The notes beneath the pieces were generated by a model. The model made no database searches and was not told the origin of the DNA. It worked only from the letters and a program-made list of their open reading frames with translations. From Pseudomonas sp. BGI-2 (GTDB lineage Bacteria > Pseudomonadota > Gammaproteobacteria > Pseudomonadales > Pseudomonadaceae), in contig NZ_SISB01000027.1 of the NCBI RefSeq assembly GCF_004310295.1, positions 1 to 64,000 of the forward strand: a stretch of 64,000 nt of DNA, written 5' to 3'. This document shows positions 50,957 to 60,614 of this stretch, in pieces; the stretch's first letter is position 1; every line of letters begins with the position of its first letter. Both the position numbers and the translations under genes were made by a program.

Positions 50957-51901
50957 TTAACCGACGATATCGATCAACTGCTCACGCTGTGCGCCGGTCA
51001 GCATCGGCCCGAAACCGGCGCCGGCATTGTCCGCCATGTAACGCGGGTTGCCGGTGCCGGGAATCACGCAGGTCACCGCTGAATGCGACAGCAGGAACTT
51101 CAGCGCCATTTGTGCCCAGCTGTTGACCCTCACGTCCGCCGCCCAGCGCGGTAAGGGTTTGTCCTTCAAGCGGGTGAGCAGGTTGCCGCCACCGAACGGC
51201 CGATTGCAGATCACCGCCACACCACGCTCGCGACACAGCGGCAGGATGCGTTTCTCGACGCCGCGATCGTCCAGGGCATAGTTGATCTGCAAGAAATCCA
51301 GTGGCTCGGCCTTGAGCACCGCTTCCACTTCTTCATACGCCGAGGCGGTGTAATGGGTGATGCCGATGTAGCGGATACGCCCTTCTTCCTTCCATTTGCG
51401 CAAGGTCGGCAGATGAATTTGCCAGTCCAGCAGGTTGTGGATCTGCATCAGGTCGATACGGTCGGTTTGCAGCAGTTTGAAGGACTGCTCCATCTGCGCG
51501 ATGCCTTCTTCGCGGCCACGGGTCCAGACCTTGGTGGCCAGGAAAGCAGGCGAGCGCGGCTCATGAATCGACAGTAATTCACCGGTCGTCTCTTCGGCCC
51601 GGCCGTACATGGGCGAGCTGTCGATCACCGTCCCGCCCTTCTCGAACAATGCCCGCAGAACCGCGGGCAGCTGTTTGTAGGCGGGACTCGAAGGCTCGAC
51701 ATCAAAACCGCGATAGGTACCCAACCCTACGATGGGCAATGGCTCGGAGCTGGAAGGAATGGCGCGGGTCTGCATGTTCTTGCCTCCTGTTTCCTTCGAC
51801 GGCGTGGTGGCAGCAAAGGCTGGGCCGAAGGTGAAAACCGCCGAAGCACCGGCAGCCAGCGTGAGTATTTGGCGACGCGTGTACCGATCAGTGTGGATCA
51901 T
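50957..51901 (-). CDS. Exported aldo/keto reductase with Tat signal
   Basis: A 314-residue enzyme. Residues 1-32 are a Tat-type signal (TRRQILTLAAGASAVFTFGP, twin Arg). The AKR core follows: IVGLGTYRGFDV, SSPMYGRAEETTGELL, TDRIDLMQIHNLLDW and VICNRPFGGG. Folding with NADPH before export would explain the Tat route. Its start overlaps the stop of the transporter gene upstream by 4 bases, so the two form one operon. Confidence 0.88.
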   Translation of the reverse strand: MIHTDRYTRRQILTLAAGASAVFTFGPAFAATTPSKETGGKNMQTRAIPSSSEPLPIVGLGTYRGFDVEPSSPAYKQLPAVLRALFEKGGTVIDSSPMYGRAEETTGELLSIHEPRSPAFLATKVWTRGREEGIAQMEQSFKLLQTDRIDLMQIHNLLDWQIHLPTLRKWKEEGRIRYIGITHYTASAYEEVEAVLKAEPLDFLQINYALDDRGVEKRILPLCRERGVAVICNRPFGGGNLLTRLKDKPLPRWAADVRVNSWAQMALKFLLSHSAVTCVIPGTGNPRYMADNAGAGFGPMLTGAQREQLIDIVG

Positions 51902-53175
51902 GAAATTTGCCCTTCCACATTTTTACGGTCAGCCCCTTGTTCCTGGCGCCTGGCCAGCCACAGGCATAACCAGCCCCACAGCCCGGCAAACGGCACGATC
52001 AGCAGCGCCACCAGACCAAAACCCGCGCCCAAGGCCGTCAAACCGACCGACAACCAGCCACTGGCGGCATCTCCGCCGCGGTACACCAGGGTTTCGATCA
52101 CATTCTTGGCCTTGTACTTTTCCTCGCGGCTGACCACGGTCCACAACACCTCGCGCGCCGGGCGCACGATGGCGAACTCGACCGCACGACGCAGCCCCTG
52201 CGCCAGTGCGACGGTGGCGGGCTCGGGCGCCAGGGCCATGGCGGTAAACGCCACGATGGTCGCCAGGGGTAACGCCGCCAGTGCCCCAACGACGCCGATC
52301 AAACGAATCAACGGTGCCGTCAGCAGCAGCTGAAAGATCAAGGTCAGTGCCGACACGATCAAATCGACGACGGCGAAGAACTGCGTCCGACTGGCCACAT
52401 CAGCATAGCTACCCGCCACAATCCGTCCCTGCTCGAAATACAACAAGGTCGCGGCGCTGGTGTGCAGCAGCATGAACAGCACCAGACCCAGCAAATAGGG
52501 CGAGCGCACAATCAGCGTGATCCCGGCCAGCATGCTGCCGCCCATACGCCGATCATCCAGCAAGCGGCTGCCAGACTGTGATTGCGTCCGGGACAGCAGC
52601 GCCCGATAGCAGCGCACTGCGACTTCCAGCAGCAGCGCGGCCGCGACGGTCAACGCCACCGGCCCCAGGCGCGTGGCCATGGTCGCCGCCAGCAACGGCC
52701 CTATGAACGTGCCCAGGGTGCCACCTGCCGCGATGAAGCCGAACAGCCGCCGCCCCTGTTCACTGGAAAACCGGTCGACCAGCACGCTCCAGAAAATAGT
52801 GACGATGAACAGGTTGTAGATGCTGATCCAGACGAAAAACACCCGCCCGACGGCCACTGGCGCAATGCGATTGGCGATCAACACGCCGAACACCAGCATC
52901 GACACGGCGATCACGCGGTAGATCAGCGGCACGAAACGCGTGGCCGGCAGCCGCGACACCAGCGCACCGAATACCGGGACCATCAGCAGCATCACCACGA
53001 AGGTTGCCGTGAACAGCCACTGCAGTTTGTCGGCACCGCCCTCAAGGCCCAAGGCATCGCGCAGTGGTCGCACCAGGTAATAACTGGCTAACACGCAGAA
53101 ATGGAACGCGAAGCCCAGCATCAGCGCAGTTCTTTCGCCAGGCTGGACGTTGAGCCACTTTGCAGCGATGGGCAT
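51898..53175 (-). CDS. MFS-type transporter
   Basis: A 425-residue protein with 12 hydrophobic segments (GFAFHFCVLASYYLVRPLRDALG, FVWISIYNLFIVTIFWSVLVDRF, FGFIAAGGTLGTFIGPLLAA). The N-terminal LVRPLRD motif resembles the NTP/NDP exchanger-like MFS subfamily found in free-living bacteria. Substrate unknown. The stop overlaps the reductase start. Confidence 0.85.
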   Translation of the reverse strand: MPIAAKWLNVQPGERTALMLGFAFHFCVLASYYLVRPLRDALGLEGGADKLQWLFTATFVVMLLMVPVFGALVSRLPATRFVPLIYRVIAVSMLVFGVLIANRIAPVAVGRVFFVWISIYNLFIVTIFWSVLVDRFSSEQGRRLFGFIAAGGTLGTFIGPLLAATMATRLGPVALTVAAALLLEVAVRCYRALLSRTQSQSGSRLLDDRRMGGSMLAGITLIVRSPYLLGLVLFMLLHTSAATLLYFEQGRIVAGSYADVASRTQFFAVVDLIVSALTLIFQLLLTAPLIRLIGVVGALAALPLATIVAFTAMALAPEPATVALAQGLRRAVEFAIVRPAREVLWTVVSREEKYKAKNVIETLVYRGGDAASGWLSVGLTALGAGFGLVALLIVPFAGLWGWLCLWLARRQEQGADRKNVEGQIS

Positions 53176-53275
53176 GGGCGCCCTCCCCTGTAGCCGGGAT
53201 CGGCGTGCCCGGCTACCGATGAACTAAACTCTGGCTCCGATCCAGTGGATTGGGTTCCTCAGCCCAGAGCCGTCA

Positions 53276-54064
53276 ATGTCGCCCACTAAAGTTAGTCGAA
53301 TGCCACGAACCCTGGTGTTAATCGTCGTCATCCTGGCAGCGTCGTACCTGGCGCTCTGTGCGGCGCTGTTCGTGTTTCAGCGCGCGCTCATCTACTTCCC
53401 GCAACCCAGCGCCATCGAGACGCCCGATACGCTGCTCAAGCTGACGGTAGAGGATGCGCAGGTAAGGGTGTCGGTCAGGCCCCACGACGGACCGAAGGCG
53501 TTGATCTATTTCGGCGGCAATGCCGAGGACGTCTCTCGCAACCTGCCCGGGTTCGCGCAGGCCTTCCCGGAGCATGCGATCTACTTGCTGCACTATCGAG
53601 GCTTCGGGGGAAGCTCCGGCTCGCCTTCCGAGGAGGCCATCCAGCGCGATGCCATGACCTTGTTCGACAAGGTCTACGACACTCATCCGCACATCGCCGT
53701 GGTCGGGCGCAGCCTTGGTTCGGGGGTCGCCGTGCGTCTCGCCAGCCAGCGCCCGGCCTCCCGCCTGATCCTGATCACGCCTTACAACAGCCTGGGAGAT
53801 CTCGCCGTGCGCCAGTACCCGTGGTTTCCGGTGAAGTGGCTGCTACAGGAACGGTTTGAATCATGGAAATATGCAGCGCACATCACGATACCGACGCTGT
53901 TGATCGCGGCGGAGCACGACGAAGTCATACCGCGCTCCAGCACGGAGCAGCTCTACACGCACTTCGCCAAAGGCGTGGCCACGCTGCGAGTCATACCGGG
54001 TGTGGGCCACAATTCCATTTCCGAGAGCCCCGAGTATCTAAAATTGCTGGGCGATGCGCTGTGA
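53276..54064 (+). CDS. Membrane-anchored alpha/beta hydrolase
   Basis: A 262-residue hydrolase with an N-terminal hydrophobic anchor (LVLIVVILAASYLALCAALFV). The nucleophile motif is VVGRSLGSGVAVRLA (G-x-S-x-G), with candidate acid D in AAEHDEVIP and His in GVGHNSIS. This matches YfhR/BEM46-like hydrolases facing the periplasm. ATG at 53300 is an alternative start; neither has a clear ribosome binding site. Confidence 0.87.
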   Translation: MSPTKVSRMPRTLVLIVVILAASYLALCAALFVFQRALIYFPQPSAIETPDTLLKLTVEDAQVRVSVRPHDGPKALIYFGGNAEDVSRNLPGFAQAFPEHAIYLLHYRGFGGSSGSPSEEAIQRDAMTLFDKVYDTHPHIAVVGRSLGSGVAVRLASQRPASRLILITPYNSLGDLAVRQYPWFPVKWLLQERFESWKYAAHITIPTLLIAAEHDEVIPRSSTEQLYTHFAKGVATLRVIPGVGHNSISESPEYLKLLGDAL

Positions 54065-54086
54065 AAAATACGCGCCACACCGCGAC

Positions 54087-54228
54087 CTGTAGCAGCTGGC
54101 GAAGGCTGCGTCCGGCTGCGCAGCAGTCGTAAATCACAACTCGCGGTGTATCAGTCAGACCCAGCAAGCCGGGATTACGACTGCTGCGCAGCCGAACGCA
54201 GCCTCGCAAGCTCGGCAGCTGCACAGTA
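54087..54228. repeat. Large inverted repeat (TGTAGCAG…GGCTGCG type)
   Basis: Left CTGTAGCAGCTGGCGAAGGC…GGCTGCGCAGCAGTCGTAA and right TTACGACTGCTGCGCAGCCG…CTCGGCAGCTGCACA are inverted, with a spacer of about 35 bases. Same family as 28605-28755. Confidence 0.85.
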
Positions 54229-54289
54229 CGATAGCGGTGAGTCATAGAGACCATCGATCACTTGAATCTGTTGGGTTGAAACGTAAGGC

Positions 54290-55267
54290 TCATCGCTGAT
54301 AAAAGTGGCGATACCACGTCACAAATTGCTTCACGCCTGCTTCAATTTCTATGTGGGGCGAGAAGCCGACCCAGTCCGCCAGCGCCGACACATCGGCCCA
54401 CGTCTTGATGACGTCGCCCTTTTGCATCGGCAGATAGTTGCGCTGAGCTTTTATGCCCAGCGCCGTTTCCAGGCATTCGACAAATTCCAGCAACGCAACC
54501 GGTTTCCCACGGCCGATGTTGAAAATCCGGTTGACGCCATCAGCCTCCTGGTCCGGGACCGGCGGCTTTGTACGCAAGCGGGCGATGCTTTCGACAATGT
54601 CGTCGACATAGGTGAAGTCGCGCGCCATCTGGCCATGGTTGTAAATATCAATCGGGCGGCCATTGAGCATCGCTTCGGTAAACGTGAACAGAGCCATGTC
54701 AGGACGTCCCCAAGGCCCGTATACGGTAAAAAAACGCAGGCCGCTGGCGCGAAGACCGTAAAGATGGCAGTAGCTGTGGGCAAGCAATTCATTGGCTCGC
54801 TTGCTGGCGGCGTACAGCGAAACCGGTTGATCAACCGGGTCATCGACGCTGAACGGGAGCTTGCTGTTGGCGCCGTACACCGAACTGCTCGACGCATAGA
54901 TCAGATGCGCAGGCCGATAGTGTCGGCAGGCTTCCAGCACGTTCAGAAATCCCACCAGATTCGATTGGGCATACACATCCGGGTTATCCAGCGAATAACG
55001 AACCCCCGCTTGCGCCGCCATATGCACGACCTCGGTGAACTCACCGTCTTTGAATAACGCCATCAAGGCCGGTTTATCGACAATATCCAGCGTCTGAAAA
55101 CGGAAACCGTGCAACTCGCTCAGCTGTTTGAGCCGAGCGTATTTCAATTCCACGCTGTAATAACCGTTAAGGTTGTCGATACCGACAACTTCTCGCCCCT
55201 CCAGGCACAATCGTTTGACGGTGTGATACCCGATGAACCCCGCCGCGCCAGTCACAAGAATGGTCAT
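54290..55267 (-). CDS. NAD-dependent sugar epimerase (UDP-glucuronate 4-epimerase-like)
   Basis: A 325-residue extended SDR: cofactor motif VTGAAGFIGYHTVKRL, then VGIDNLNGYYSVELKYARL (characteristic of UDP-glucuronate epimerases), the catalytic Ser region SSSSVYGANSK and YAASKRANE (Tyr-x-x-x-Lys). It would convert UDP-glucuronate to UDP-galacturonate. It is divergent from the exopolysaccharide operon, where Ugd makes UDP-glucuronate, so both probably feed one acidic polymer. The start at 55267 is preferred over 55288. Confidence 0.9.
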   Translation of the reverse strand: MTILVTGAAGFIGYHTVKRLCLEGREVVGIDNLNGYYSVELKYARLKQLSELHGFRFQTLDIVDKPALMALFKDGEFTEVVHMAAQAGVRYSLDNPDVYAQSNLVGFLNVLEACRHYRPAHLIYASSSSVYGANSKLPFSVDDPVDQPVSLYAASKRANELLAHSYCHLYGLRASGLRFFTVYGPWGRPDMALFTFTEAMLNGRPIDIYNHGQMARDFTYVDDIVESIARLRTKPPVPDQEADGVNRIFNIGRGKPVALLEFVECLETALGIKAQRNYLPMQKGDVIKTWADVSALADWVGFSPHIEIEAGVKQFVTWYRHFYQR

Positions 55268-55648
55268 AATGCAGTCCCGCTTGTCCAATCCCAGGCAATT
55301 AGTTATAGCGTTGCAATAGCAGAGGGTCCAGCGGTCATTACCGGACCCACTAATGGGGAATTCATCTCCACACCCTTTCGCCAGAGCACGACTATGAGTA
55401 CCAGAAAAAGTTTAAACCGTCCGACGGAAAACAAATTGCTGAAAAAAACAACAACTTGCATACAGCCAGAAGCACTATTGGACAAAAGGTATATTTTTTG
55501 ACAAGGAACGTTTGACAGGTTGTCGAGACTGGTCAATAACTACCCATGGCCTGGTGGTACAGAATACAAGTGCAGTTTTTTCGTTTTCGCTGCCTCGCCA
55601 GATAACTTTTGAAATCCTTGTTTTTTATGGCTCCCTGACAGGGACCCT

Positions 55649-55656
55649 GCGGTAGC
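55649..55656 (+). promoter_or_regulatory. ops-like element (GCGGTAGC) upstream of the RfaH-like gene
   Basis: GCGGTAGC matches the core of the ops pause element that recruits RfaH to exopolysaccharide operons (JUMPstart region). It lies 211 bases before the RfaH-like gene heading such an operon. A sigma70-like promoter candidate (TTTACA 55682, TATAAC 55705, spacing 17) is downstream of it, so a further upstream promoter would be needed to place ops in the RNA. The rest of 55268-55866 shows no gene. Confidence 0.5.
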
Positions 55657-55681
55657 TTTGTCTTCGGCAAACTACTCAGGC

Positions 55682-55710
55682 TTTACACCCAAAACACTGT
55701 CATATATAAC
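55682..55710 (+). promoter_or_regulatory. Sigma70-like promoter candidate
   Basis: TTTACA (55682-55687) and TATAAC (55705-55710) are 17 bases apart, giving a start near 55718 and a leader of about 150 bases before the antiterminator gene. Recognised by consensus only. Confidence 0.5.
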
Positions 55711-55866
55711 GTACCCTCACTTCTTAACTGTTTCAACAATGCAACATGTCGTGACTCATTATTGATACACCTTCAATAAGAACAGCAACTCTGTCTGACT
55801 AAAAACTTTCCGGGCCTTAATAGCCTCTGCCTGCTTAAACTTTCGATACTTACGAGGTTTACCAGC

Positions 55867-56403
55867 ATGTCAGCCATCAGCGCCGAACGTTCAAACTGGT
55901 ACCTGTTGCAATGCAAGCCTCACCAGGACGAACGCGCCCACATCAACCTGCTTCAACAAAACTATGTCGTGTTCCACCCGCAACTGGTGAGTGAACGCAT
56001 CATTCGCGGCAAACAGCACCGCGTACACGAGTCCCTCTTCCCCGGGTATCTGTTTATCCATCTTGGCGGTAACGATAACTGGGCGCCCATACGATCTACG
56101 CGTGGCGTCAGTCGTATTGTCGAGTTCAATCACGGACCTGCGACGGTGACCGATCACGTCATCGAGCATCTGCGTGTGCGTTGTTGCGAATCCGCAGAAT
56201 CGCGCGATGACCCGCCCCTGACGCCCGGCGAACACCTGCAAATCATCCGCGGTCCGCTGTCGACACTTGGAGGTATTTTCATCGCTCCCCATGGGTCTGA
56301 GCGCGTCATGATCCTGATGCAGTTTCTTAATCGGGAACAGACTATTTGCTTGCCATTAGGTGACCTTGAACGTCAGCACGCCTCATTCCACACCACTCTC
56401 TGA
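55867..56403 (+). CDS. RfaH/NusG-like transcription antiterminator
   Basis: A 178-residue NusG paralogue. The NGN domain (about 1-110) starts WYLLQCKPHQDERAHINLLQ and contains SLFPGYLFIHLG, which matches RfaH; the C-terminal KOW-type domain spans about 125-170 (PGEHLQIIRGPLSTLGGIF). RfaH binds RNA polymerase paused at ops sites and lets it read through long operons. As the first gene of an exopolysaccharide operon it probably serves this operon itself. The following gene starts 38 bases after its stop. Confidence 0.9.
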   Translation: MSAISAERSNWYLLQCKPHQDERAHINLLQQNYVVFHPQLVSERIIRGKQHRVHESLFPGYLFIHLGGNDNWAPIRSTRGVSRIVEFNHGPATVTDHVIEHLRVRCCESAESRDDPPLTPGEHLQIIRGPLSTLGGIFIAPHGSERVMILMQFLNREQTICLPLGDLERQHASFHTTL

Positions 56404-56440
56404 CTCTCTGACTTCAGTGTTTTTTTCCAGGAGCCATGAC

Positions 56441-57601
56441 ATGGCCTTGAATTCACGTTGCCCTTTTGCACTGATCATGGCCTCCCTCTACCCTGGCATG
56501 GCCTGGAGTATTGATCCGGCGCCTATTGATGTTTACGGATTCGGTTTCACACCCACCTTTCTGTTTTCAGAAAGCTATGACGATAACTTCCGGGAGGTGG
56601 AAAACAATAAACAATCGTCCATGATCACCAAATTGGCGCCCAACTTCGAACTCAAGGCCGAAGACCGCAACAGCGCCACCCGACTGATCTGGCAGCCCGC
56701 CCGCTACATTTATCATGACGAGTCTGATGCCTCGTACACCGCACAACGGGTGCGGGCGGACAGCATCATGGAATTCACCGACCGGCACCGTCTGAAACTC
56801 GAAGCCGAATACCGGAAATATGAGCGCACCGAATCGACGGCTGTCGAGGGCGTCAATGACAAGCTCAACAACAAACGGGTGGGTGGTCTCTACACCTATG
56901 GCGCCAAGAGCGCTGACAATCAGATCGATTTCGGCGCCAGCTACGCAGAGCTCCGCTACGACAATGCCGACGGCATCAATGACGACAAAGAGCGCAATAC
57001 CGCCGGCCTGACCACCACGTGGTATCACCGCATCGGCAGCAATACCCGTGGCCTGCTCGAATACGACCACACCCAATTTGACTACCAGCAGCCCGACAGC
57101 CCGCGCAGCAGCAAATCCAACGCAGTGCTGGCCGGTGCCGTCTGGGATATCACTGCAAAGACCACCGGCAAAGTCCGCGTCGGGTATGAGAAAAAGGACT
57201 TCGACAGCAGCGAATCCAAGGACCTCGACAACCCCACCTGGCAAGTAGATCTGCAATGGAAGCCGCGAACTTATTCAACGTTCACCTTTGTGGCTCGTCA
57301 GGCCCTCGCCGAGGGCGACGATGGCGCCGACGCCGTCAAGTCGACCTTCACCCAGGTCGGTTGGCGCCATGGCTGGACCGAACGGATCACCACGGTGGCA
57401 CAAGCCGGGTTCGGTCGTTATGTCTACGAGGGCCAAAGCCGCACGGACGACTTACAGGACTACCACCTGGCCGTGGTGTATGCGATGCGCCGGTGGCTGG
57501 ATATCGAACTCGGCTATCGGTTCCGCGATAACGACTCCGATGCCGACAACGAAAGTTTTACCCGCAACGTGGTTCAGATCAGCTTCAACGTAAGCCTCTA
57601 A
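56441..57601 (+). CDS. Outer-membrane beta-barrel of the exopolysaccharide operon (EpsL-like)
   Basis: A 386-residue protein with a short signal (ALIMASLYPGMAWS) and a beta-rich body of alternating aromatic strands (FLFSESYDDNFREVEN, LKLEAEYRKYERTE, IELGYRFRDNDSD), ending VVQISFNVSL. This is the BBP2/EpsL type of barrel found in Wza/Wzc operons. It may assist polymer passage through the outer membrane. AGGAG precedes the start at 56441; the frame could be read from 56360 but has no signal peptide there. Confidence 0.83.
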   Translation: MALNSRCPFALIMASLYPGMAWSIDPAPIDVYGFGFTPTFLFSESYDDNFREVENNKQSSMITKLAPNFELKAEDRNSATRLIWQPARYIYHDESDASYTAQRVRADSIMEFTDRHRLKLEAEYRKYERTESTAVEGVNDKLNNKRVGGLYTYGAKSADNQIDFGASYAELRYDNADGINDDKERNTAGLTTTWYHRIGSNTRGLLEYDHTQFDYQQPDSPRSSKSNAVLAGAVWDITAKTTGKVRVGYEKKDFDSSESKDLDNPTWQVDLQWKPRTYSTFTFVARQALAEGDDGADAVKSTFTQVGWRHGWTERITTVAQAGFGRYVYEGQSRTDDLQDYHLAVVYAMRRWLDIELGYRFRDNDSDADNESFTRNVVQISFNVSL

Positions 57602-57613
57602 GAGGGTTTCGCC

Positions 57614-58147
57614 ATGAACTCACACACACTGGGCTTGTTGTTCGCACTGGCGGTTCTACCCAATGCGTATGCAGCTGACCCCGGCACTCAGTACAAACTG
57701 GCCGCTGGCGATGTCTTGCGCATTATCGTATTTGGCGAACCGGAGTTGAGCCTGAAAAAGATCCGCCTAAGCGACGCCGGCACCTTTTCCTACCCCTTTC
57801 TGGGTGAGATTTCCGCGAAAGGACTGACCCCCGGCCAAGTCGAAAAAGTTATCGTCAGCGGGCTTAAACAAGGGTATCTGATCGACCCGAAAGTCAGCTT
57901 GAGCCAGATCGAATACCGTCCGTTCTACATCAACGGCGAAGTGAAAAAACCCGGCAATTATCCATTCATACCCGGGCTGACCCTGGAGAAAGCAATCGCC
58001 CTGGGCGGTGGCTTGACCGAGCGGGCCTCGATCAAACGCGTGACCATCGTGCGCGGTGATGGCGGCGCCACACTCACCGATGAAGTCACCCGAAGCACCA
58101 CGATTGCCCCCGGCGATACCATTTCCATTGCACAAGGGTTTTTCTGA
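57614..58147 (+). CDS. Wza-type polysaccharide export protein
   Basis: A 177-residue protein with signal peptide 1-20 (LLFALAVLPNAYA|ADPG), a Poly_export domain (YKLAAGDVLRIIVFGEPELS, SYPFLGEISAKGLT) and one SLBB domain (FYINGEVKKPGNYPFIPGLT). It lacks the lipobox and the C-terminal alpha-barrel of full Wza, so it is the short type, which needs a separate outer-membrane pore; the barrel upstream could be that partner. Three bases separate it from the Wzc gene. Confidence 0.9.
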   Translation: MNSHTLGLLFALAVLPNAYAADPGTQYKLAAGDVLRIIVFGEPELSLKKIRLSDAGTFSYPFLGEISAKGLTPGQVEKVIVSGLKQGYLIDPKVSLSQIEYRPFYINGEVKKPGNYPFIPGLTLEKAIALGGGLTERASIKRVTIVRGDGGATLTDEVTRSTTIAPGDTISIAQGFF

Positions 58148-58149
58148 CC

Positions 58150-60471
58150 ATGGACAACAGCCCTAGCCCCTACGTCGAGCGTCCTCTTCAAACGCATGTG
58201 CATCAGCAGCCGTACAGCGAAAACCGGGACACCATTGACCTACTCAAAATCTGGAGAGTGATCTGGCGCGCCAAATGGAGCATCGGATGGCTGGTCCTGC
58301 TTTGCTGTGCGGTGGCGGCCATTGCGGTCTCGGCCATTACCCCGCAATACATCGGCAGCACCACCTTGCTATTCAACGATAAAACACCGCCGCTGATGTC
58401 CTTCCAGCAGGTCAAGGATTCAGGCAGCAATGCCACCGAATACTTGCAGACACAACAAGCGCTCCTGCAATCGCGTGACCTTGCCGAACGCGCGGTGAAA
58501 AAACTCGGCCTGACGACCCACCCGGTCACCGACCCGCGCCAGCAACCGACGCCTTGGTTCACCCCGCGCAAATGGCTGGCGGACCTTGACCTTGATCTTG
58601 ACCAATGGCTGCCAGGGCTGGGCACGCTGATGCCGGTGAAAGGCGCGCCCAGCGAGGAAGACGTCTTCAATCAGGTCACGCAGAACCTCATGCTGCACAC
58701 CAGCGTCAAGTTCGTCGGCAAGAGCCAGCTGCTGGAAATCGAGGTCGAACTACCCGATCCGGTTCTGGCGGCAGCAGCGGCCAACGCGCTGGCCCAAGGT
58801 TTTACCGACAGCCAGCTCGACACCAGCGAGAAGGCCTCGCAGACCACCACGGCGTGGATGAACACACGACTGGTCAAGCTGCGTGACAACCTGCGCGCCG
58901 CCGAGAAAAAGCTTCAGGGATACCGGGAGGAGCAAGGCCTGGTCGACGTTGGCGGGGTCGCAACCATCAGCGCCAACGAACTGGAAATGACCGGCAATCG
59001 TATGGTCGACGCCCGTCGCAACCGCGCTGAAGCTGAGAGCGAATACCGCCAGGCGAAGGCCCTGAGCAGCGGTGACTTGAGCCGACTCTCCAGTGTGCCG
59101 GCGGTCTTGAGTAACCCGTTGGTCCAGCAATTCCAGGTGGATCGGGCCAAGGCTCAAGCCAAGGTCGATGAGCTGGCGGGGCGCTATGGGACAAAACACC
59201 CGAGCCTGATTTCCGCGAAATCCGAATTGCGCGCCGCGACCACCAGCCTGCAGTTGCAGGTTCAGCAAGTGGTCGCCGGGATCGAACGCCAATTCCAGCT
59301 GGCCTCGGCCAGTGAAGCCTCGCTACGCCAATCCTTCAACACTAACAAGGCGCAGATCCAGGACATCGCCCGCAAGGAATTCCAGTTGCGCGAGTTCCAG
59401 CGTGAAGTCGACAGCACCCGCGCACTGTATGAAACCTTCGTCACCCGCTTGAAGGAAACCGCCGCCACCGCCGACATGGACTCCACCAAAGTGCGCATCG
59501 TCGATCCGGCCATTGTTCCTGTCGACGCGAGCAAGCCCCGTAAAACATTGATTGTGGGGATCGTCGGGTTAATCGCGACAGTGATCGGCATGGCGCTGGC
59601 ATTGCTCATGGACAAACTGAGCAACACCTTCAAGACTGACGAGTCGATCGAAAGCACGCTGAACATTCCGCTACTCAGCGTTATACCGCTGGTCATGAAG
59701 AAAAGCCGTCGGCAACTGGCGAGGTTGTTCGAAGACAATGAAAACCCGCGTTTTTCCGAAACTATTCGCAACCTGCGCACCTGGCTGATGTTGCAAAGCA
59801 GTGACATGCCGTCGCAGGTGGTGCTGGTCACGTCGACCGTCGCCGGTGAAGGCAAAAGCACGATTGCCAACAACCTGGCCAGCTCACTCACACCATTGGA
59901 GCGTGTGCTGCTGATCGATGCCGACATGCGTCAGCCAACCCTTTCGCTGAACTTCGACTTTCCGCCTGACAGTCCGGGACTGGCCAATGTGATTGCGGGG
60001 ACTGCCCGGCTCGAAGACTGCATCGTTTCGGTGGGCAATCTGGACATGCTGCCGGCCGGGAGGATGGAGCCGGTATCGCAGGATCTGTTCGCCGCACTGC
60101 GCCTGCCGTCCCCTGCGGACGCGCTCAGTTCGGCACGCCAGCCGCCGCCACAGGATCTGCTCAGCTCACCGCGCATGGCGCGCATGCTTGAGGTGCTCAA
60201 GTCGCGCTACCGCCACATCATCATCGACTCCCCCCCTGCGGAGATGATCAGCGACGCGCTGTTGCTGGCCCGGCACTCGGATGCCGTGATCTATGTGGTC
60301 AAGGCCGACAGCACGCCGATCAATCAGGTGCAGAGAGGCATTTCAATGTTGCAAACAAGCCACGTACCGGTATTTGGCGCCGTGCTCAATCAAGTCGATC
60401 TGCGCAAGGCGCGCAAATACGGCTACAACCATTCCCGAACGTTCTACAACTACGACTTCGTGCCCAGATAA
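58150..60471 (+). CDS. Wzc-type polysaccharide co-polymerase and tyrosine autokinase
   Basis: A 773-residue inner-membrane protein. Wzz domain and first membrane segment (about 40-65), a long periplasmic coiled part (about 200-430), second segment about 470-495 and a cytosolic BY-kinase domain with Walker A TSTVAGEGKSTIANNLA, Walker A' LLIDADMRQP and Walker B IIIDSPPAE. The C-terminal tyrosine cluster is modest (KYGYNHSRTFYNYDF). It controls chain length and export with Wza. Confidence 0.93.
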   Translation: MDNSPSPYVERPLQTHVHQQPYSENRDTIDLLKIWRVIWRAKWSIGWLVLLCCAVAAIAVSAITPQYIGSTTLLFNDKTPPLMSFQQVKDSGSNATEYLQTQQALLQSRDLAERAVKKLGLTTHPVTDPRQQPTPWFTPRKWLADLDLDLDQWLPGLGTLMPVKGAPSEEDVFNQVTQNLMLHTSVKFVGKSQLLEIEVELPDPVLAAAAANALAQGFTDSQLDTSEKASQTTTAWMNTRLVKLRDNLRAAEKKLQGYREEQGLVDVGGVATISANELEMTGNRMVDARRNRAEAESEYRQAKALSSGDLSRLSSVPAVLSNPLVQQFQVDRAKAQAKVDELAGRYGTKHPSLISAKSELRAATTSLQLQVQQVVAGIERQFQLASASEASLRQSFNTNKAQIQDIARKEFQLREFQREVDSTRALYETFVTRLKETAATADMDSTKVRIVDPAIVPVDASKPRKTLIVGIVGLIATVIGMALALLMDKLSNTFKTDESIESTLNIPLLSVIPLVMKKSRRQLARLFEDNENPRFSETIRNLRTWLMLQSSDMPSQVVLVTSTVAGEGKSTIANNLASSLTPLERVLLIDADMRQPTLSLNFDFPPDSPGLANVIAGTARLEDCIVSVGNLDMLPAGRMEPVSQDLFAALRLPSPADALSSARQPPPQDLLSSPRMARMLEVLKSRYRHIIIDSPPAEMISDALLLARHSDAVIYVVKADSTPINQVQRGISMLQTSHVPVFGAVLNQVDLRKARKYGYNHSRTFYNYDFVPR

Positions 60472-60614
60472 CACCCTGTCACGTTTTTTCTGCGTCTCTA
60501 TCTGCCCTCACACCCATTGCTTCACCTCTGCCGAGCTACGGAAAAGCCCTGCGGAAGCCACGTCGTGGCTGCCGTTCAGTGCCGACAGATCACTCATGCC
60601 TCGAGGTCAAGCCC

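Noticed and set aside
54305..55057. 250-residue plus-strand frame opposite the sugar epimerase
   Set aside because: Antisense shadow; the epimerase motifs are all on the minus strand.
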